Shown piece by piece: positions 33,416 to 41,929 of a stretch of DNA of 49,071 bases. A program made the position numbers and the translations under genes. Numbering within the stretch: the first letter of the stretch is position 1; each line of letters opens with the position of its first letter. The notes beneath the pieces are model-generated. The model made no database searches and was not told the DNA's origin. It saw nothing but the letters and a program-made list of their open reading frames with translations. This DNA comes from an uncultured Rikenella sp. (GTDB taxonomy: Bacteria > Bacteroidota > Bacteroidia > Bacteroidales > Rikenellaceae): positions 1-49,071 of the forward strand of contig CANQXP010000010.1 of NCBI GenBank assembly GCA_947627885.1, in the 5' to 3' direction.

Positions 33416-33937
33416 ATGGAACCGGCATCGCATACAGTCATGCTCCTGCTGGGCGGCAATCTCGGCGACCGGGCGGCCCTTTTCGCGGCCGCCCGGCTGC
33501 GTATCGAGGATGCGGTCGGGCCGGTCGGGCCGGCCTCAAAGGAATACGAAACGGAGCCGTGGGGAACGTTCGCAGAAGGCGAAGAGCCGCAACCGTTCCT
33601 GAACCAGGCGGTGATCGTCCGGACATCATTGGGGCCGGAAGAGGTTTTGGAGGCTATCCAGCGGATCGAGAGAGAGTTAGGACGGCCGGAGCATGCACCG
33701 GAATATGGCGCCGAAGGCGGACGCGTATACCGGGGGCGGCCCATCGACATCGACATCCTGTTCTACGATTCCGAAATCATTGACACGGAACGCCTTACGA
33801 TACCCCACCCGCGGCTGGCCGAGCGGCGTTTCGCCCTGGAGCCGGCAGCTGAAATCAGGCCCGATTATGTTCATCCGGGCCTGAATATCAGCCTGAAAGA
33901 ATTATTTAATTCACTTTTGTTGGGCGATTCTCAATAA
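33416..33937 (+). CDS. folK: 2-amino-4-hydroxy-6-hydroxymethyldihydropteridine diphosphokinase
   Basis: HPPK transfers diphosphate from ATP to the pterin precursor in folate synthesis. The 173-residue protein has GGNLGDR at 13-19, ETEPWG at 45-50 (pterin pocket) and RGRPIDIDILFY at 106-117 with the paired metal-binding aspartates. C-terminal PHPRLAERRFALEP is the ATP-binding loop signature. It starts 3 bp after argD. The HU promoter overlaps its 3' end. Confidence 0.96.
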   Translation: MEPASHTVMLLLGGNLGDRAALFAAARLRIEDAVGPVGPASKEYETEPWGTFAEGEEPQPFLNQAVIVRTSLGPEEVLEAIQRIERELGRPEHAPEYGAEGGRVYRGRPIDIDILFYDSEIIDTERLTIPHPRLAERRFALEPAAEIRPDYVHPGLNISLKELFNSLLLGDSQ

Positions 33938-33952
33938 TTTACCCTATATTTG
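33920..33952 (+). promoter_or_regulatory. Promoter of the HU gene
   Basis: TTG at 33920-33922 and TATATTTG at 33945-33952, spaced 22 bp; the -33 part lies inside the folK coding sequence. The leader to the HU ATG is about 55 nt. Confidence 0.65.
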
Positions 33953-34011
33953 CAGTCCGTTTGCGACGTAAAGAAATAGTAATCACATAAATAAACAAAA
34001 CGACACTCGTC

Positions 34012-34305
34012 ATGACAAAAGCAGATATCGTCAACGAAATCGCGAAGAGCACAGGCATCGAGAAAGTACAGGTGCAGCAGGTGGTGGAATCCTTCATGGA
34101 GAACATCAAGGAGACCATGATGGCAGGGAACAATGTCTACCTGCGCGGCTTCGGCAGCTTTATCATCAAACGCCGTGCGCAGAAGGTGGCCCGCAATATC
34201 TCCAAGAACACCACCATCACCATTCCCGCGCACAACATCCCGGCTTTCAAGCCGTCCAAGACTTTCGCCGGCGAAGTGAAGGCCAAATCCGTTGCCAAGA
34301 AATAA
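34012..34305 (+). CDS. HU/IHF-family DNA-binding protein
   Basis: Histone-like DNA-bending protein of 97 residues. N-terminal helices MTKADIVNEIAKSTGIEKVQVQQVVESF are followed by the beta-arm start GFGSFIIKRRAQKVARN, the arm region around NTTITIPAHNIPAFKPSK, and a short basic C-terminal tail. Length is typical. Members bend or coat DNA non-specifically. A separate promoter drives it, and the 30-codon basic protein gene follows. Confidence 0.95.
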   Translation: MTKADIVNEIAKSTGIEKVQVQQVVESFMENIKETMMAGNNVYLRGFGSFIIKRRAQKVARNISKNTTITIPAHNIPAFKPSKTFAGEVKAKSVAKK

Positions 34306-34404
34306 AGCCGCATCCCTTTTTTGCCGCGCCGCCGGAAGGAGAGCGGCAAAGGATCGGCCGAACGAAATAATTAACCAGATTGTCAAACCTTAATCCACGT
34401 AGCT

Positions 34405-34497
34405 ATGCCAAGCGGAAAAAAAAGAAAACGGCACAAAATATCTACCCACAAGCGCAAGAAACGTCTTCGCAAGAACCGTCATAAAAAGAAAAAATAG
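34405..34497 (+). CDS. 30-residue AURKAIP1/COX24-type basic protein
   Basis: A very small protein opening MPSGKKRKRHKISTHKRKK and ending RHKKKK, over half lysine, arginine or histidine. It matches from memory the tiny Bacteroidota proteins annotated with the AURKAIP1/COX24 C-terminal domain, related to the mitochondrial ribosomal protein mS38, so a small-subunit ribosome role is likely (inference). It lies between HU and rng, 99 bp after HU, and is followed by a strong terminator. It is shorter than most gene-finder cut-offs and easily missed. Confidence 0.85.
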   Translation: MPSGKKRKRHKISTHKRKKRLRKNRHKKKK

Positions 34498-34566
34498 GTA
34501 GATTTTTCCGGAGGTTCCGGACCTTCCGGCCCCACGCCGCACCGGCCCCTGCGGAAATGATACTCG

Positions 34567-34619
34567 AAAACCTAAAGTCCCCGGACTCTCATGCGCGGCG
34601 GCCTTTAGGTTTTGTTTTA
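34567..34619 (+). terminator. Intrinsic terminator after the HU/basic-protein unit
   Basis: AAAACCTAAAG (34567-34577) pairs with CTTTAGGTTTT (34603-34613), then GTTTTA. An 11-bp perfect stem with a GC-rich inner loop. Confidence 0.85.
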
Positions 34620-34692
34620 TCCGACCCCGCCGCGCGGCATATACTCAATACGGGTATCCGTGCGTTAATATACAGTATTTAGAGAATACGAA

Positions 34693-36234
34693 ATGACAAA
34701 AGAGTTAGTAATCCATTCCGCCGGGACAGAGATCGAAATCGCCCTGCTGGAAGACGGACAGCTCGTCGAACTCAACCGAGAGAAGACCAAGAGCTCGTTT
34801 ACCGTCGGCGATATCTACCTCGGGAAGGTCCACAAAGTGATGGGCGGGCTGAACGCCGCCTTCGTCGACGTGGGGTACCAGAAAGACGCCTTTCTGCACT
34901 ACCTCGACCTCGGCAGCGCGTTCCACAGCCTCAACGACGTGGTCAAGCAGGTCAATGGCAAGCACCAGAAGATCGACTTCTCCTCGCTGAAGATCCAGAA
35001 CGATCTGGGCAAAGAGGGCAAGATCGCCAACGTGCTGTCGAACGGCCAGAACATCATCGTGCAGATCGCCAAAGAGCCGATCTCGACCAAAGGGCCGCGC
35101 ATCACCAGCGACATATCGATCGCCGGACGCCACCTGGTCCTGATACCCCTTTCCAACAAGGTACACATATCGCAGAAAATACGCTCCAACGAGGAGAAAA
35201 AACGGCTTCGCTCCATCGTCGAGGGGATCCTGCCCCGCAACTACGGGGCTATCGTCCGCACGGCCGCCGAAGGCAAGACCGCCGAGGACATCGAAGCAGA
35301 CATCACCAACCTGATCACCAAGTGGGAGGGGGCTTTGGCCGAGCTTCAGCATGCCCAGCCGCCGCACCTGCTGCTCAGCGAGGAGAGCCGCACCACGACT
35401 ATCCTGCGCGACCTGCTCAGCGACTCGTTCACCCATATCCATGTGGACAGCGAGCAGATCTTTCACGAGGTGAAAGACTACATCTCGGCCATCGAACCGG
35501 AGGCGGAGAAGATCGTCAAGCTCTATAAAGGGAACATACCGATTTTCGACCAGTTCGACGTCACCAAGCAGATCAAGCAGCTGTTCGGGCGTACCGTCGT
35601 CTTCAAGCGCGGGGCATACCTGATCGTGGAGCATACCGAGGCGCTGCACGTGATCGACGTGAACAGCGGCAAGCGCGCCAAGAGCGACGAAACGCAGGAG
35701 GCGAACGCGCTGGAGTGCAACCTGAACGCCGTGCCCGAAATTGCCCGGCAGCTGCGGCTGAAAGATATGGGCGGGATCATCGTGATCGACTTCATCGACC
35801 TGCACACGGCGCAAAACCGCAATGCGGTGCTGGAGGCGATGCGCAAGGCGATGGCGAACGACCGGGCCAAACACAATATCCTGCCGCTGACGAAGTTCGG
35901 CCTGATGCAGATCACCCGGCAGCGGGTGCGGCCCGAAACGCAGATCGTAATCAACGAGAAGTGCCCGACGTGCCACGGGACGGGCGAGATCGCGCCGTCG
36001 GTGCTGCTGGACGCACAGATCGAGAACCAGATCGCATATTTTACCAAAGAGAAGCATTACAAACTGCTCAAGATACACGTGCATCCTTACGTGGCGGCGT
36101 ATATCAACCGGGGGATCGTCAGCAAGCGCGCCAAGTGGTGCGTGAAGTACGGGGCGGTGATCAAGATCATCCCGAACGACTCGCTGGGAATGATCGACTA
36201 CAAGTTTTACAATGCGCTGGGCGATGCGATTTAG
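34693..36234 (+). CDS. rng: Ribonuclease E/G family endoribonuclease
   Basis: Single-strand-specific endoribonuclease for rRNA and mRNA processing. The 513-residue length fits RNase G rather than RNase E, since no long C-terminal scaffold is present. An S1 domain lies at about 37-130 (VGDIYLGKVHKVMGGLNAAFVDVG). The DNase I-like domain supplies Asp322 (VIDVNSG) and Asp366 (IVIDFIDL) as metal ligands. CPTC at 424-427 is the zinc-link motif that joins two subunits. A terminator follows 36 bp after the stop. Confidence 0.97.
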   Translation: MTKELVIHSAGTEIEIALLEDGQLVELNREKTKSSFTVGDIYLGKVHKVMGGLNAAFVDVGYQKDAFLHYLDLGSAFHSLNDVVKQVNGKHQKIDFSSLKIQNDLGKEGKIANVLSNGQNIIVQIAKEPISTKGPRITSDISIAGRHLVLIPLSNKVHISQKIRSNEEKKRLRSIVEGILPRNYGAIVRTAAEGKTAEDIEADITNLITKWEGALAELQHAQPPHLLLSEESRTTTILRDLLSDSFTHIHVDSEQIFHEVKDYISAIEPEAEKIVKLYKGNIPIFDQFDVTKQIKQLFGRTVVFKRGAYLIVEHTEALHVIDVNSGKRAKSDETQEANALECNLNAVPEIARQLRLKDMGGIIVIDFIDLHTAQNRNAVLEAMRKAMANDRAKHNILPLTKFGLMQITRQRVRPETQIVINEKCPTCHGTGEIAPSVLLDAQIENQIAYFTKEKHYKLLKIHVHPYVAAYINRGIVSKRAKWCVKYGAVIKIIPNDSLGMIDYKFYNALGDAI

Positions 36235-36270
36235 CGCGTGTTGACCGATTGTTGATAAAAACTGACATAA

Positions 36271-36294
36271 GGGACCTGCGGGGGTCCCTTTTTT
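36271..36294 (+). terminator. Intrinsic terminator of rng
   Basis: GGGACC (36271-36276) pairs with GGTCCC (36283-36288), followed by TTTTTT. The next promoter box starts 5 bp later. Confidence 0.88.
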
Positions 36295-36298
36295 CGTC

Positions 36299-36306
36299 TA
36301 CCTTTG
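36299..36306 (+). promoter_or_regulatory. Promoter -7 box of the DUF3467 gene
   Basis: TACCTTTG, an exact TAnnTTTG match, 18 bp before the ATG at 36325. A -33 box would fall inside the rng terminator hairpin. Confidence 0.6.
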
Positions 36307-36324
36307 TTCAAAAGCAATCGAATT

Positions 36325-36633
36325 ATGACCGATCAGAAAGTCGAGCTGGACATTGAACTGAACGAGGAAGTGGCGCAGGGGACTTACGCCAATCTGGCCG
36401 TGATCTCACATTCGGCTTCCGAGTTCGTGCTGGATTTCGTGCGCATGATGCCGGGCATGCCCAAAGCGCAGGTCAAGAGCCGCATCATCCTGACGCCGGA
36501 GCATGCCAAGCGGCTGCTGCTGTCGTTGCAGGAAAATATCGCGCGGTACGAGAATATCGTGGGCAAAATCGAGATGCACACGCCGGAAACGCCCCCTATC
36601 GTCGGCTTCGGCGGAGGCTTCGGGCAGGCGTAG
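36325..36633 (+). CDS. DUF3467 family protein
   Basis: A 102-residue protein of the DUF3467 family, common in Bacteroidota and of unknown function. Visible family features are the opening ELDIELNEEVAQGTYANLAVI, the central SASEFVLDFVRMMPGMPKAQVKSRIILTPEHAKRL and a glycine-rich tail (VGFGGGFGQA). The predicted fold is a small alpha/beta domain and no signal peptide is seen. It is a single-gene unit between terminators. Confidence 0.88.
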   Translation: MTDQKVELDIELNEEVAQGTYANLAVISHSASEFVLDFVRMMPGMPKAQVKSRIILTPEHAKRLLLSLQENIARYENIVGKIEMHTPETPPIVGFGGGFGQA

Positions 36634-36668
36634 TATCTTTTTTCGAAGGAATCCTCGTTTTCAAACGG

Positions 36669-36704
36669 GCAGGGCTGTTCCGGATCGCATCCGGACAGCC
36701 CTGC
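36669..36704. terminator. Bidirectional terminator hairpin
   Basis: GCAGGGCTGT (36669-36678) pairs with ACAGCCCTGC (36695-36704), with a further CCGGAT/ATCCGG stem inside. It lies between the convergent DUF3467 and glycoside hydrolase genes. Confidence 0.8.
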
Positions 36705-36727
36705 TTCTCTATTCGGCCGGCATCCGG

Positions 36728-38809
36728 TCAGAACCCGCCGTGCTCTTTCTTCATTTCGAACTCCTGCGCCGCTCCCGCCTTGTCGCCCGTGTAAAGCCAC
36801 TCGATCCGGTCGTTCAGCACATTCCCCGCACAATCCTTTGCCGTGGCCGTAATCACATTCTTTCCCCGCCTGAGACGTACGCTGTCCGCCACGAAATGCA
36901 CCGCCGTCGTTCCCTGCCGCAACGTTAATTTCCGTCCGTTCAGCCGTACCGACGGCTCGCCAACGTTGCTATACACCGTCATCGAAGTAACGCCCCGCTC
37001 CCGCTCCGTCAGCCGCCGCTGCGTCAGGTAGAGCACCGGCTCCTTGCTCCAGTTGGCCTTGTACCAGTAAAAGACATCCTTTTTGAGCTTCCGGTCGAAC
37101 GTTACCAGCCCCTTCATGTTACGCGCCGAAACGCCGCCCCTGTCCCACATCGGCACTGCGAAGTCGAACATATTCCACAGGTACGACGCCACGATATAGG
37201 GCGACCGCGAGATAATTCCCCAATGGATCTCGTGCGTTTTGGTGGCATAAGTCTCCGGGTAGAATTGCGAATTGTAGTTATACGTGTCGCCGATCAGCTC
37301 CGTCTGGTGTGCCGTGTTGGCCTCCGCCCCGTACTCCGAGAGCATCAGGATCGTCTGCGGATACTTCGTCGCCAGACCGTCCACCCACCGCTGCATATCG
37401 CCGATGCGCCCCTCGTACCAGCCGAAATAGCGGTTCATCCCCTGCACCTCCGCATTCAGGTTCACCGGATGCTCCATATGGCCGTAGCCGTTCACCGACA
37501 CCGTGTAGCGGTCGGGGTCGAGTCGCTTGGCCAGCCAGTGCAGGTCGGCCGTCAGGGCCGCCGTATAGTGGTGCGGTTTATAGACCTCGTTATGCAGCCC
37601 CCAAATGTAGATCGACGGGTGGTTGAAACTTTGCAGGATCAGCTCCGCGAGCTGCGATTTGACATTGTCCGCCTCGAAAGTGGTGACCTGGTTCACGAAC
37701 GGGATCTCTGCCCAGACCAAAAGACCCAGCGAATCGCATTTGGAGTAGAAATAGTCCGACTGCTGGTAGTGCGCCAGCCGCACCGTCGTGGCCCCCACCT
37801 CCATAATCAAGGCCAAATCCTCGTCATGCTCCCGGTTCGTCAGCGCGCTGCCCAGCCCCCAACGATCCTGGTGGCGGCAAACGCCGTACATCGGGTATTT
37901 TTTACCATTCAGGTAACAGCCGTCCCCTGCCCGCAGCTCCACACGCCTCAATCCCAATGGATTAACGATGCTGTCCACCGTACGCCCATCCCGCTGCACC
38001 AGCGTCTCGACTCGATACAGGTACGGATCTTCCCGCCCCTGCCACAGATGCGGATTCGTCAGCCGGAAATCGGAAATGAATTCCCGCACTCCCTGCGGCG
38101 AAAGGCGCAACGGCTTGCTTTCGGCAGCCACCGCATGGCCCGCACGGTCATAAACGGTATTGACGAGCGTCAACTCCGCCGGCAGCAAAGTCGCGTTGTC
38201 GAGCAAAACCCGCACCTTGACCTCCGCCGCCGTATCGGTCACATTGCGCTGCGTGATATAGACCCCCGATGAGGCATGGTCGGTGGTCGAGACAGCCACA
38301 CTGTCCGTCGCCACCAGCCAAACCGGCCGGTAAATACCCCCGTACACCCCGAACAGGCTGTGGTTGACCGGAATCGCATCCTTCCGGGCGGCATTGTCAG
38401 CCTTTACGAGCACCGTATTCGCCTCGGAACGGTCTTCCCGGAGCAACGGGGTGATGTCGAAAACAAAGGCCGAATAACCGCCCTTATGCCGCCCGGCGAA
38501 CTGCCCGTTGACACTCACTTCGGCCACCTGCCCGACCCCCTCGAACCGCAGGAAGACGCGCTTGCCCCGCCGCATCGCCTCCGGCAGCGTAAAAGTCTTG
38601 GTGTAAATGCCCTCTCCGGCGTAGAAATCCCCGGCACGTACCTGCATATCTTCGGCGTTCCAGGTATGGGGAAGGGTCACGTTCTGCGGTATGGTGTCGA
38701 TAGCCCGGCGGAACTGCCAGCCGTCATTGAAAGGCGTTACAATGCGTTGGGCGTGTACGGAAAAAGCCGCTCCCAAGAGGAGCGACAGCAGCAGGATCGG
38801 TCTTTTCAT
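36728..38809 (-). CDS. Glycoside hydrolase family 2 protein (beta-galactosidase-like)
   Basis: Secreted or periplasmic glycosidase of 693 residues with a signal peptide (MKRPILLLSLLLGAAFSVHA). A jelly-roll sugar-binding domain (about 25-175, FNDGWQFRRAID, PHTWNAEDMQ) is followed by an immunoglobulin-like domain (about 180-290) and the TIM barrel (about 295-590). Catalytic residues are the acid/base Glu408 in IWGLHNEVY and the nucleophile Glu492 in LSEYGAE. GVCRHQDRWGLGSAL is the metal/substrate loop. A short C-terminal beta domain (RLNGRKLTLRQGT) closes it. Specificity may be beta-galactosidase, beta-glucuronidase or mannosidase and cannot be fixed by eye. No SusC/D pair is nearby, so it is not in a typical polysaccharide utilisation locus. 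The start at 38809 gives a clean signal peptide. Confidence 0.92.
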   Translation of the reverse strand: MKRPILLLSLLLGAAFSVHAQRIVTPFNDGWQFRRAIDTIPQNVTLPHTWNAEDMQVRAGDFYAGEGIYTKTFTLPEAMRRGKRVFLRFEGVGQVAEVSVNGQFAGRHKGGYSAFVFDITPLLREDRSEANTVLVKADNAARKDAIPVNHSLFGVYGGIYRPVWLVATDSVAVSTTDHASSGVYITQRNVTDTAAEVKVRVLLDNATLLPAELTLVNTVYDRAGHAVAAESKPLRLSPQGVREFISDFRLTNPHLWQGREDPYLYRVETLVQRDGRTVDSIVNPLGLRRVELRAGDGCYLNGKKYPMYGVCRHQDRWGLGSALTNREHDEDLALIMEVGATTVRLAHYQQSDYFYSKCDSLGLLVWAEIPFVNQVTTFEADNVKSQLAELILQSFNHPSIYIWGLHNEVYKPHHYTAALTADLHWLAKRLDPDRYTVSVNGYGHMEHPVNLNAEVQGMNRYFGWYEGRIGDMQRWVDGLATKYPQTILMLSEYGAEANTAHQTELIGDTYNYNSQFYPETYATKTHEIHWGIISRSPYIVASYLWNMFDFAVPMWDRGGVSARNMKGLVTFDRKLKKDVFYWYKANWSKEPVLYLTQRRLTERERGVTSMTVYSNVGEPSVRLNGRKLTLRQGTTAVHFVADSVRLRRGKNVITATAKDCAGNVLNDRIEWLYTGDKAGAAQEFEMKKEHGGF

Positions 38810-38832
38810 ATCGGGTTCGGGTAAAAATCGGG

Positions 38833-39579
38833 TCAAAAAACCGCTGCCACCTCCTTGAACCAGTAGCGGCGCTGCCCGCCGTCGGCCAGGTGCAAAGTCA
38901 GCTCGCCGGTATGCCTGTCCACTCCGGCAATAGAAGCCTCGAAAAGCTCGCCGGAGGCCGCATCGCGGTACCGATACGGCTTCCCGTCCCCCCGCCACAA
39001 CCGGGTCATAAAGTCAGCATGCAGGAGAACTGCATCCTGCGTATAACGGGTGGCGAATGTGGTGCAAAAAGCCGCTAATACCTCATCCGGCGTAGGCACA
39101 GGGCTGTCCGGAGGTAATTCGTTGGCGATCGAGGTCGGATTGGGCAGTGCCGGGTCGAACTCCCGCTGCCGGACATTGATCCCAATCCCCACCACCGAGC
39201 GGCTCAGCCACTCGCTGTGCAGCGTGTGTTCGATCAATATCCCCCCGATCTTGCGGTCGCCGACGTAAAGGTCGTTCGGCCACTTCACCGCGCACGCCAC
39301 AGCCCCGCCGGTAATGGTACGCACGGCATCCGCAGCCGCCACCGCCGCCATTTCGCTGATACGGAACTGGTGCTCCACGAGGATATGTTCCTGCTCCAGC
39401 ACCAGCGAAAACATCAGGTTCTCGCCCGGCTCGCTGCTCCACCGGTTGCCCCGCTGCCCCCGCCCGGCGGTTTGCCGACGCGCGGTCAAAATAGAACCGT
39501 GACCATACAGATCCGGCGAAGCCATCGCCACATCGTTGGTCGAGGTCACCTCGTCGAACGGGATAATGCGGAACTCCAT
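38833..39579 (-). CDS. birA: Biotin--[acetyl-CoA carboxylase] ligase
   Basis: Activates biotin with ATP and attaches it to a carrier-protein lysine. The 248-residue protein has the biotinyl-AMP loop GRGQRGNRW at 39-47, KWPND at 99-103 and the conserved Lys110 in DRKIGGILIE. It has no N-terminal helix-turn-helix, so it is the non-repressor type. The start at 39579 is 2 bp from the argB stop, implying co-transcription; a longer frame would overlap argB. Confidence 0.95.
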   Translation of the reverse strand: MEFRIIPFDEVTSTNDVAMASPDLYGHGSILTARRQTAGRGQRGNRWSSEPGENLMFSLVLEQEHILVEHQFRISEMAAVAAADAVRTITGGAVACAVKWPNDLYVGDRKIGGILIEHTLHSEWLSRSVVGIGINVRQREFDPALPNPTSIANELPPDSPVPTPDEVLAAFCTTFATRYTQDAVLLHADFMTRLWRGDGKPYRYRDAASGELFEASIAGVDRHTGELTLHLADGGQRRYWFKEVAAVF

Positions 39580-39581
39580 AA

Positions 39582-40367
39582 CTATCTGCTGAGGGTCGTC
39601 CCGCCGTAGCCCGGCTGGGTCAGGCATTCTGCGGCGCAGATCACCACACTTTTCACGCCCGAATTAATGGCCTTGAACGCATTTTCGAGTTTCGGCAGCA
39701 TCCCGTCCGCCACAATCCCGTCGGCTTTAAGTTGTTCATATAGTGCCGGATCGATATTGGAGATGACCGAATTATCGTCCTCCACATCCCGCAGCACGCC
39801 GCGTTTCTCGAAACAATACACCAGCTCGACCGGATATTTCTGCGCCAGCCCCACTGCCACGGTCTGCGCCACGGTATCGGCATTGGTATTCAGCAGCGTG
39901 CCGTTCTCCGGGTCATAGGTGATCGGCGCCACAATAGGCACCAATCCCCCGTCGATCAACGCGGTGGCGGTAGCGAGGTTAAAATCAACCGGATCGCCCA
40001 CGAAACCATAGTCCACCCCCTCGGCAGTCACCGCCCGTTTCTTCGACCGGATCAGGCCGCCGTCGGCCCCGCACAGCCCCAGCGCGTTGCACCCTTCTCC
40101 CTGCAAGGCGGCGACGATATTCTTATTGATCAACCCGGCGTAGACCATGGTGACGATCCGCAGGGTCTCGGCGTCGGTCACACGCCGTCCGCCGATCATC
40201 TGCGCTTCGATTCCCAAGCCTTTGGATATGGCGGTGGCCACCTTTCCGCCGCCGTGCACCAGCACTTTCGGCCCTCCGAGACTGGAGAAGTCGCGCAGGA
40301 ATTGCTGCAATTTCCCGGAGTTGTCGACGACGTTCCCGCCGATCTTGATCACTTTGATGCTCTGCAT
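39582..40367 (-). CDS. argB: Acetylglutamate kinase
   Basis: Phosphorylates N-acyl-glutamate, the second arginine-pathway step. The 261-residue protein has KIGGNVVDN near residue 7, VLVHGGGKVATAI near 35 and the late ATP-site segment VADGMLPKLENAFKAINSGV. It sits 6 kb away from argC-argD on the opposite strand, behind its own palindromic element and without the Arg leader, and pairs with birA instead. As with argC and argD, a succinylated substrate is possible in this phylum. Confidence 0.95.
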   Translation of the reverse strand: MQSIKVIKIGGNVVDNSGKLQQFLRDFSSLGGPKVLVHGGGKVATAISKGLGIEAQMIGGRRVTDAETLRIVTMVYAGLINKNIVAALQGEGCNALGLCGADGGLIRSKKRAVTAEGVDYGFVGDPVDFNLATATALIDGGLVPIVAPITYDPENGTLLNTNADTVAQTVAVGLAQKYPVELVYCFEKRGVLRDVEDDNSVISNIDPALYEQLKADGIVADGMLPKLENAFKAINSGVKSVVICAAECLTQPGYGGTTLSR

Positions 40368-40377
40368 AATATCTTCT

Positions 40378-40684
40378 TAATAGTTCGGTTATTCTGCACG
40401 GTGTCGTACAGGACTGCCGCTTTTTGTAAAAAGCGGGTCCGTTGGGCTTCCGGGCTGTGTCTACCCAGTATACTTAGGCTCCGCAATCACCCCGCTTTGG
40501 GTTGCAAAGGCCGGAGCCAGCGAGGACTGCTTGCAGGCCTTCGCCGGGGGTGGCTCCGGCCTGCGCGGCTCACTTTGCTCGCCGCAAAAACGGATAGTTT
40601 CAGCCCGGAAAGCCCCAACGAGACCTCTTTGTTCACAAAGAAAACAGTACCTATGCGGGTGCATACAAATAACCGAACAGTTTA
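40378..40684. repeat. Palindromic intergenic element between peptidase and argB
   Basis: The outer AGTTCGGTTATT (about 40382-40393) pairs with AATAACCGAACAG (about 40669-40681). The left arm is gamma type (hairpin GCCGCTTTTTGTAAAAAGCGG, CCGGGCTGTGTCTACCC). The centre differs from other copies: CTTTGGGTTGCAAAGGCC, then CTTCGCCGGGGGTGGCTCCGGCC. These share blocks with 6.34-6.54 kb, including CAGCCCGGAAAGCCCCAACGA. The right end is a short alpha remnant (CTCTTTGTTCACAAAG, AAACAGTACC). The peptidase stop codon (TAA, 40682-40684) lies at the right edge. Confidence 0.78.
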
Positions 40685-41908
40685 CAGTCGGGAGAACTTA
40701 TCGGCGATCGCCTGCGGCACTGCCGCCCGGTTCACCATGATATTGATCGTCTTATAGCGCACGAACGGCTCCGAAACATAGAAAAAGCCCTTGTACTTGC
40801 CCCGTGCGCCCCAGGAATTCTTCACCTTGTAGAACTTGTTGCCCCACTGGTCCTTCGCCGTGCCCACGATCACCATCCCGTGGTCGTCCGTCGTCTCGTA
40901 ATTGTCGAACGCCTCCTGCCGCATCTGCTGCGTGATCGCCTTTTCCGGCATCGGCCCCGTAATTTTCGACGACATCTTGGCCAGCTGCTCCTTTGTCAAG
41001 CCCGTCCAGTGCGCCATGTCAGAGCCCGCCACCTGCTCCGGCTTGTCCGCCGGCACGATCGCGAAACCCTCGTTATAGCGGAACCCCTTCTCGCTCACAT
41101 CCGCCGACCAGTTCACCGCATAGCCGTTCTCCAGCGCATGGTCCACGATCGCGATCAGGTCGTCCAGCGGTACATTCGCCGAAGTCTCCCACGCCCAGTT
41201 GTCCGGGATCTCCACCGCGAACCGCGTGTAGAACGGATGGTGCGTGAACGAAGTGAACGACACGAAATCGTCCGGGTTCAGCCCCATCGCCGCCGCGAAC
41301 GACTCCGGCGTGTACTCCTTGCCCTTATAAACGAACTTCTCCGGGCACTTGCCCAAATAGGCGTCCAGAATGCCGTTCAGGCCGTCCTGCCAGACCGGCG
41401 ACAGCGTTTTGTTCGGAGCCTTCACCACCGCCGCCATATAGTTGCCCAGCACCGCATCCAGCTCCCCGTGCCGGTGCACGCTGTCCTTGCTGTACCGCAG
41501 CCCCTCGTAAGCCTCCTGCGGCACCGCCCCGTGGTTGCGCAGGATCGTGATCACGTCGTGCGTGTTCCCGCCCGGCGAAAAGCTGCTCGACGCGTGCGTC
41601 CGCGCATATTTGACCGCCTTGTCCAGGTAGGTGTGCCGCACGATCCACATTTCGGAGAGATTGACCGTGTCTTTCCCCTGCCGCAGCATCTCGCTCTCCA
41701 ACAGCCCCGTGCCCGCGAAACTCCAACAAGTGCTCGAACTGCTCTGGTTGTCGATCGGGCTGACCGGCACGACTTTGATGTCGGTGAACACATAGGCCGA
41801 ATCGGCCTTTTCGTTTTTCAGTTTCTTGGATTTCGGGGCCTCAGCTCCCTGTACTGCCGTTACGCCCACGGCCATAGTCAGCGCCGCGGTCAGGAAAAGT
41901 CTTTTCAT
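40682..41908 (-). CDS. Secreted C1-family (bleomycin hydrolase-like) peptidase
   Basis: Papain-fold cysteine peptidase of 408 residues with a signal peptide (MKRLFLTAALTMAVGVTAV, cleavage near QGAEA). The catalytic triad is Cys61 in NQSSSSTCWSFAG, His343 in DDHGMVIVG and Asn364 in VKNSWGARG. The insertions between Cys and His fit the PepC/bleomycin hydrolase branch, but those are usually cytoplasmic, so export makes this a Bacteroidota-type variant. It is the last gene of a likely proC-gmd-peptidase unit, 21 bp after gmd. Confidence 0.93.
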   Translation of the reverse strand: MKRLFLTAALTMAVGVTAVQGAEAPKSKKLKNEKADSAYVFTDIKVVPVSPIDNQSSSSTCWSFAGTGLLESEMLRQGKDTVNLSEMWIVRHTYLDKAVKYARTHASSSFSPGGNTHDVITILRNHGAVPQEAYEGLRYSKDSVHRHGELDAVLGNYMAAVVKAPNKTLSPVWQDGLNGILDAYLGKCPEKFVYKGKEYTPESFAAAMGLNPDDFVSFTSFTHHPFYTRFAVEIPDNWAWETSANVPLDDLIAIVDHALENGYAVNWSADVSEKGFRYNEGFAIVPADKPEQVAGSDMAHWTGLTKEQLAKMSSKITGPMPEKAITQQMRQEAFDNYETTDDHGMVIVGTAKDQWGNKFYKVKNSWGARGKYKGFFYVSEPFVRYKTINIMVNRAAVPQAIADKFSRL

Positions 41909-41929
41909 TATGAATGTAATTGAGTTTGG

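Noticed and set aside
23186-40684. The palindromic elements as insertion sequences or a CRISPR array
   Set aside because: No transposase frame exists in them, and there are no short regularly spaced direct repeats with unique spacers.
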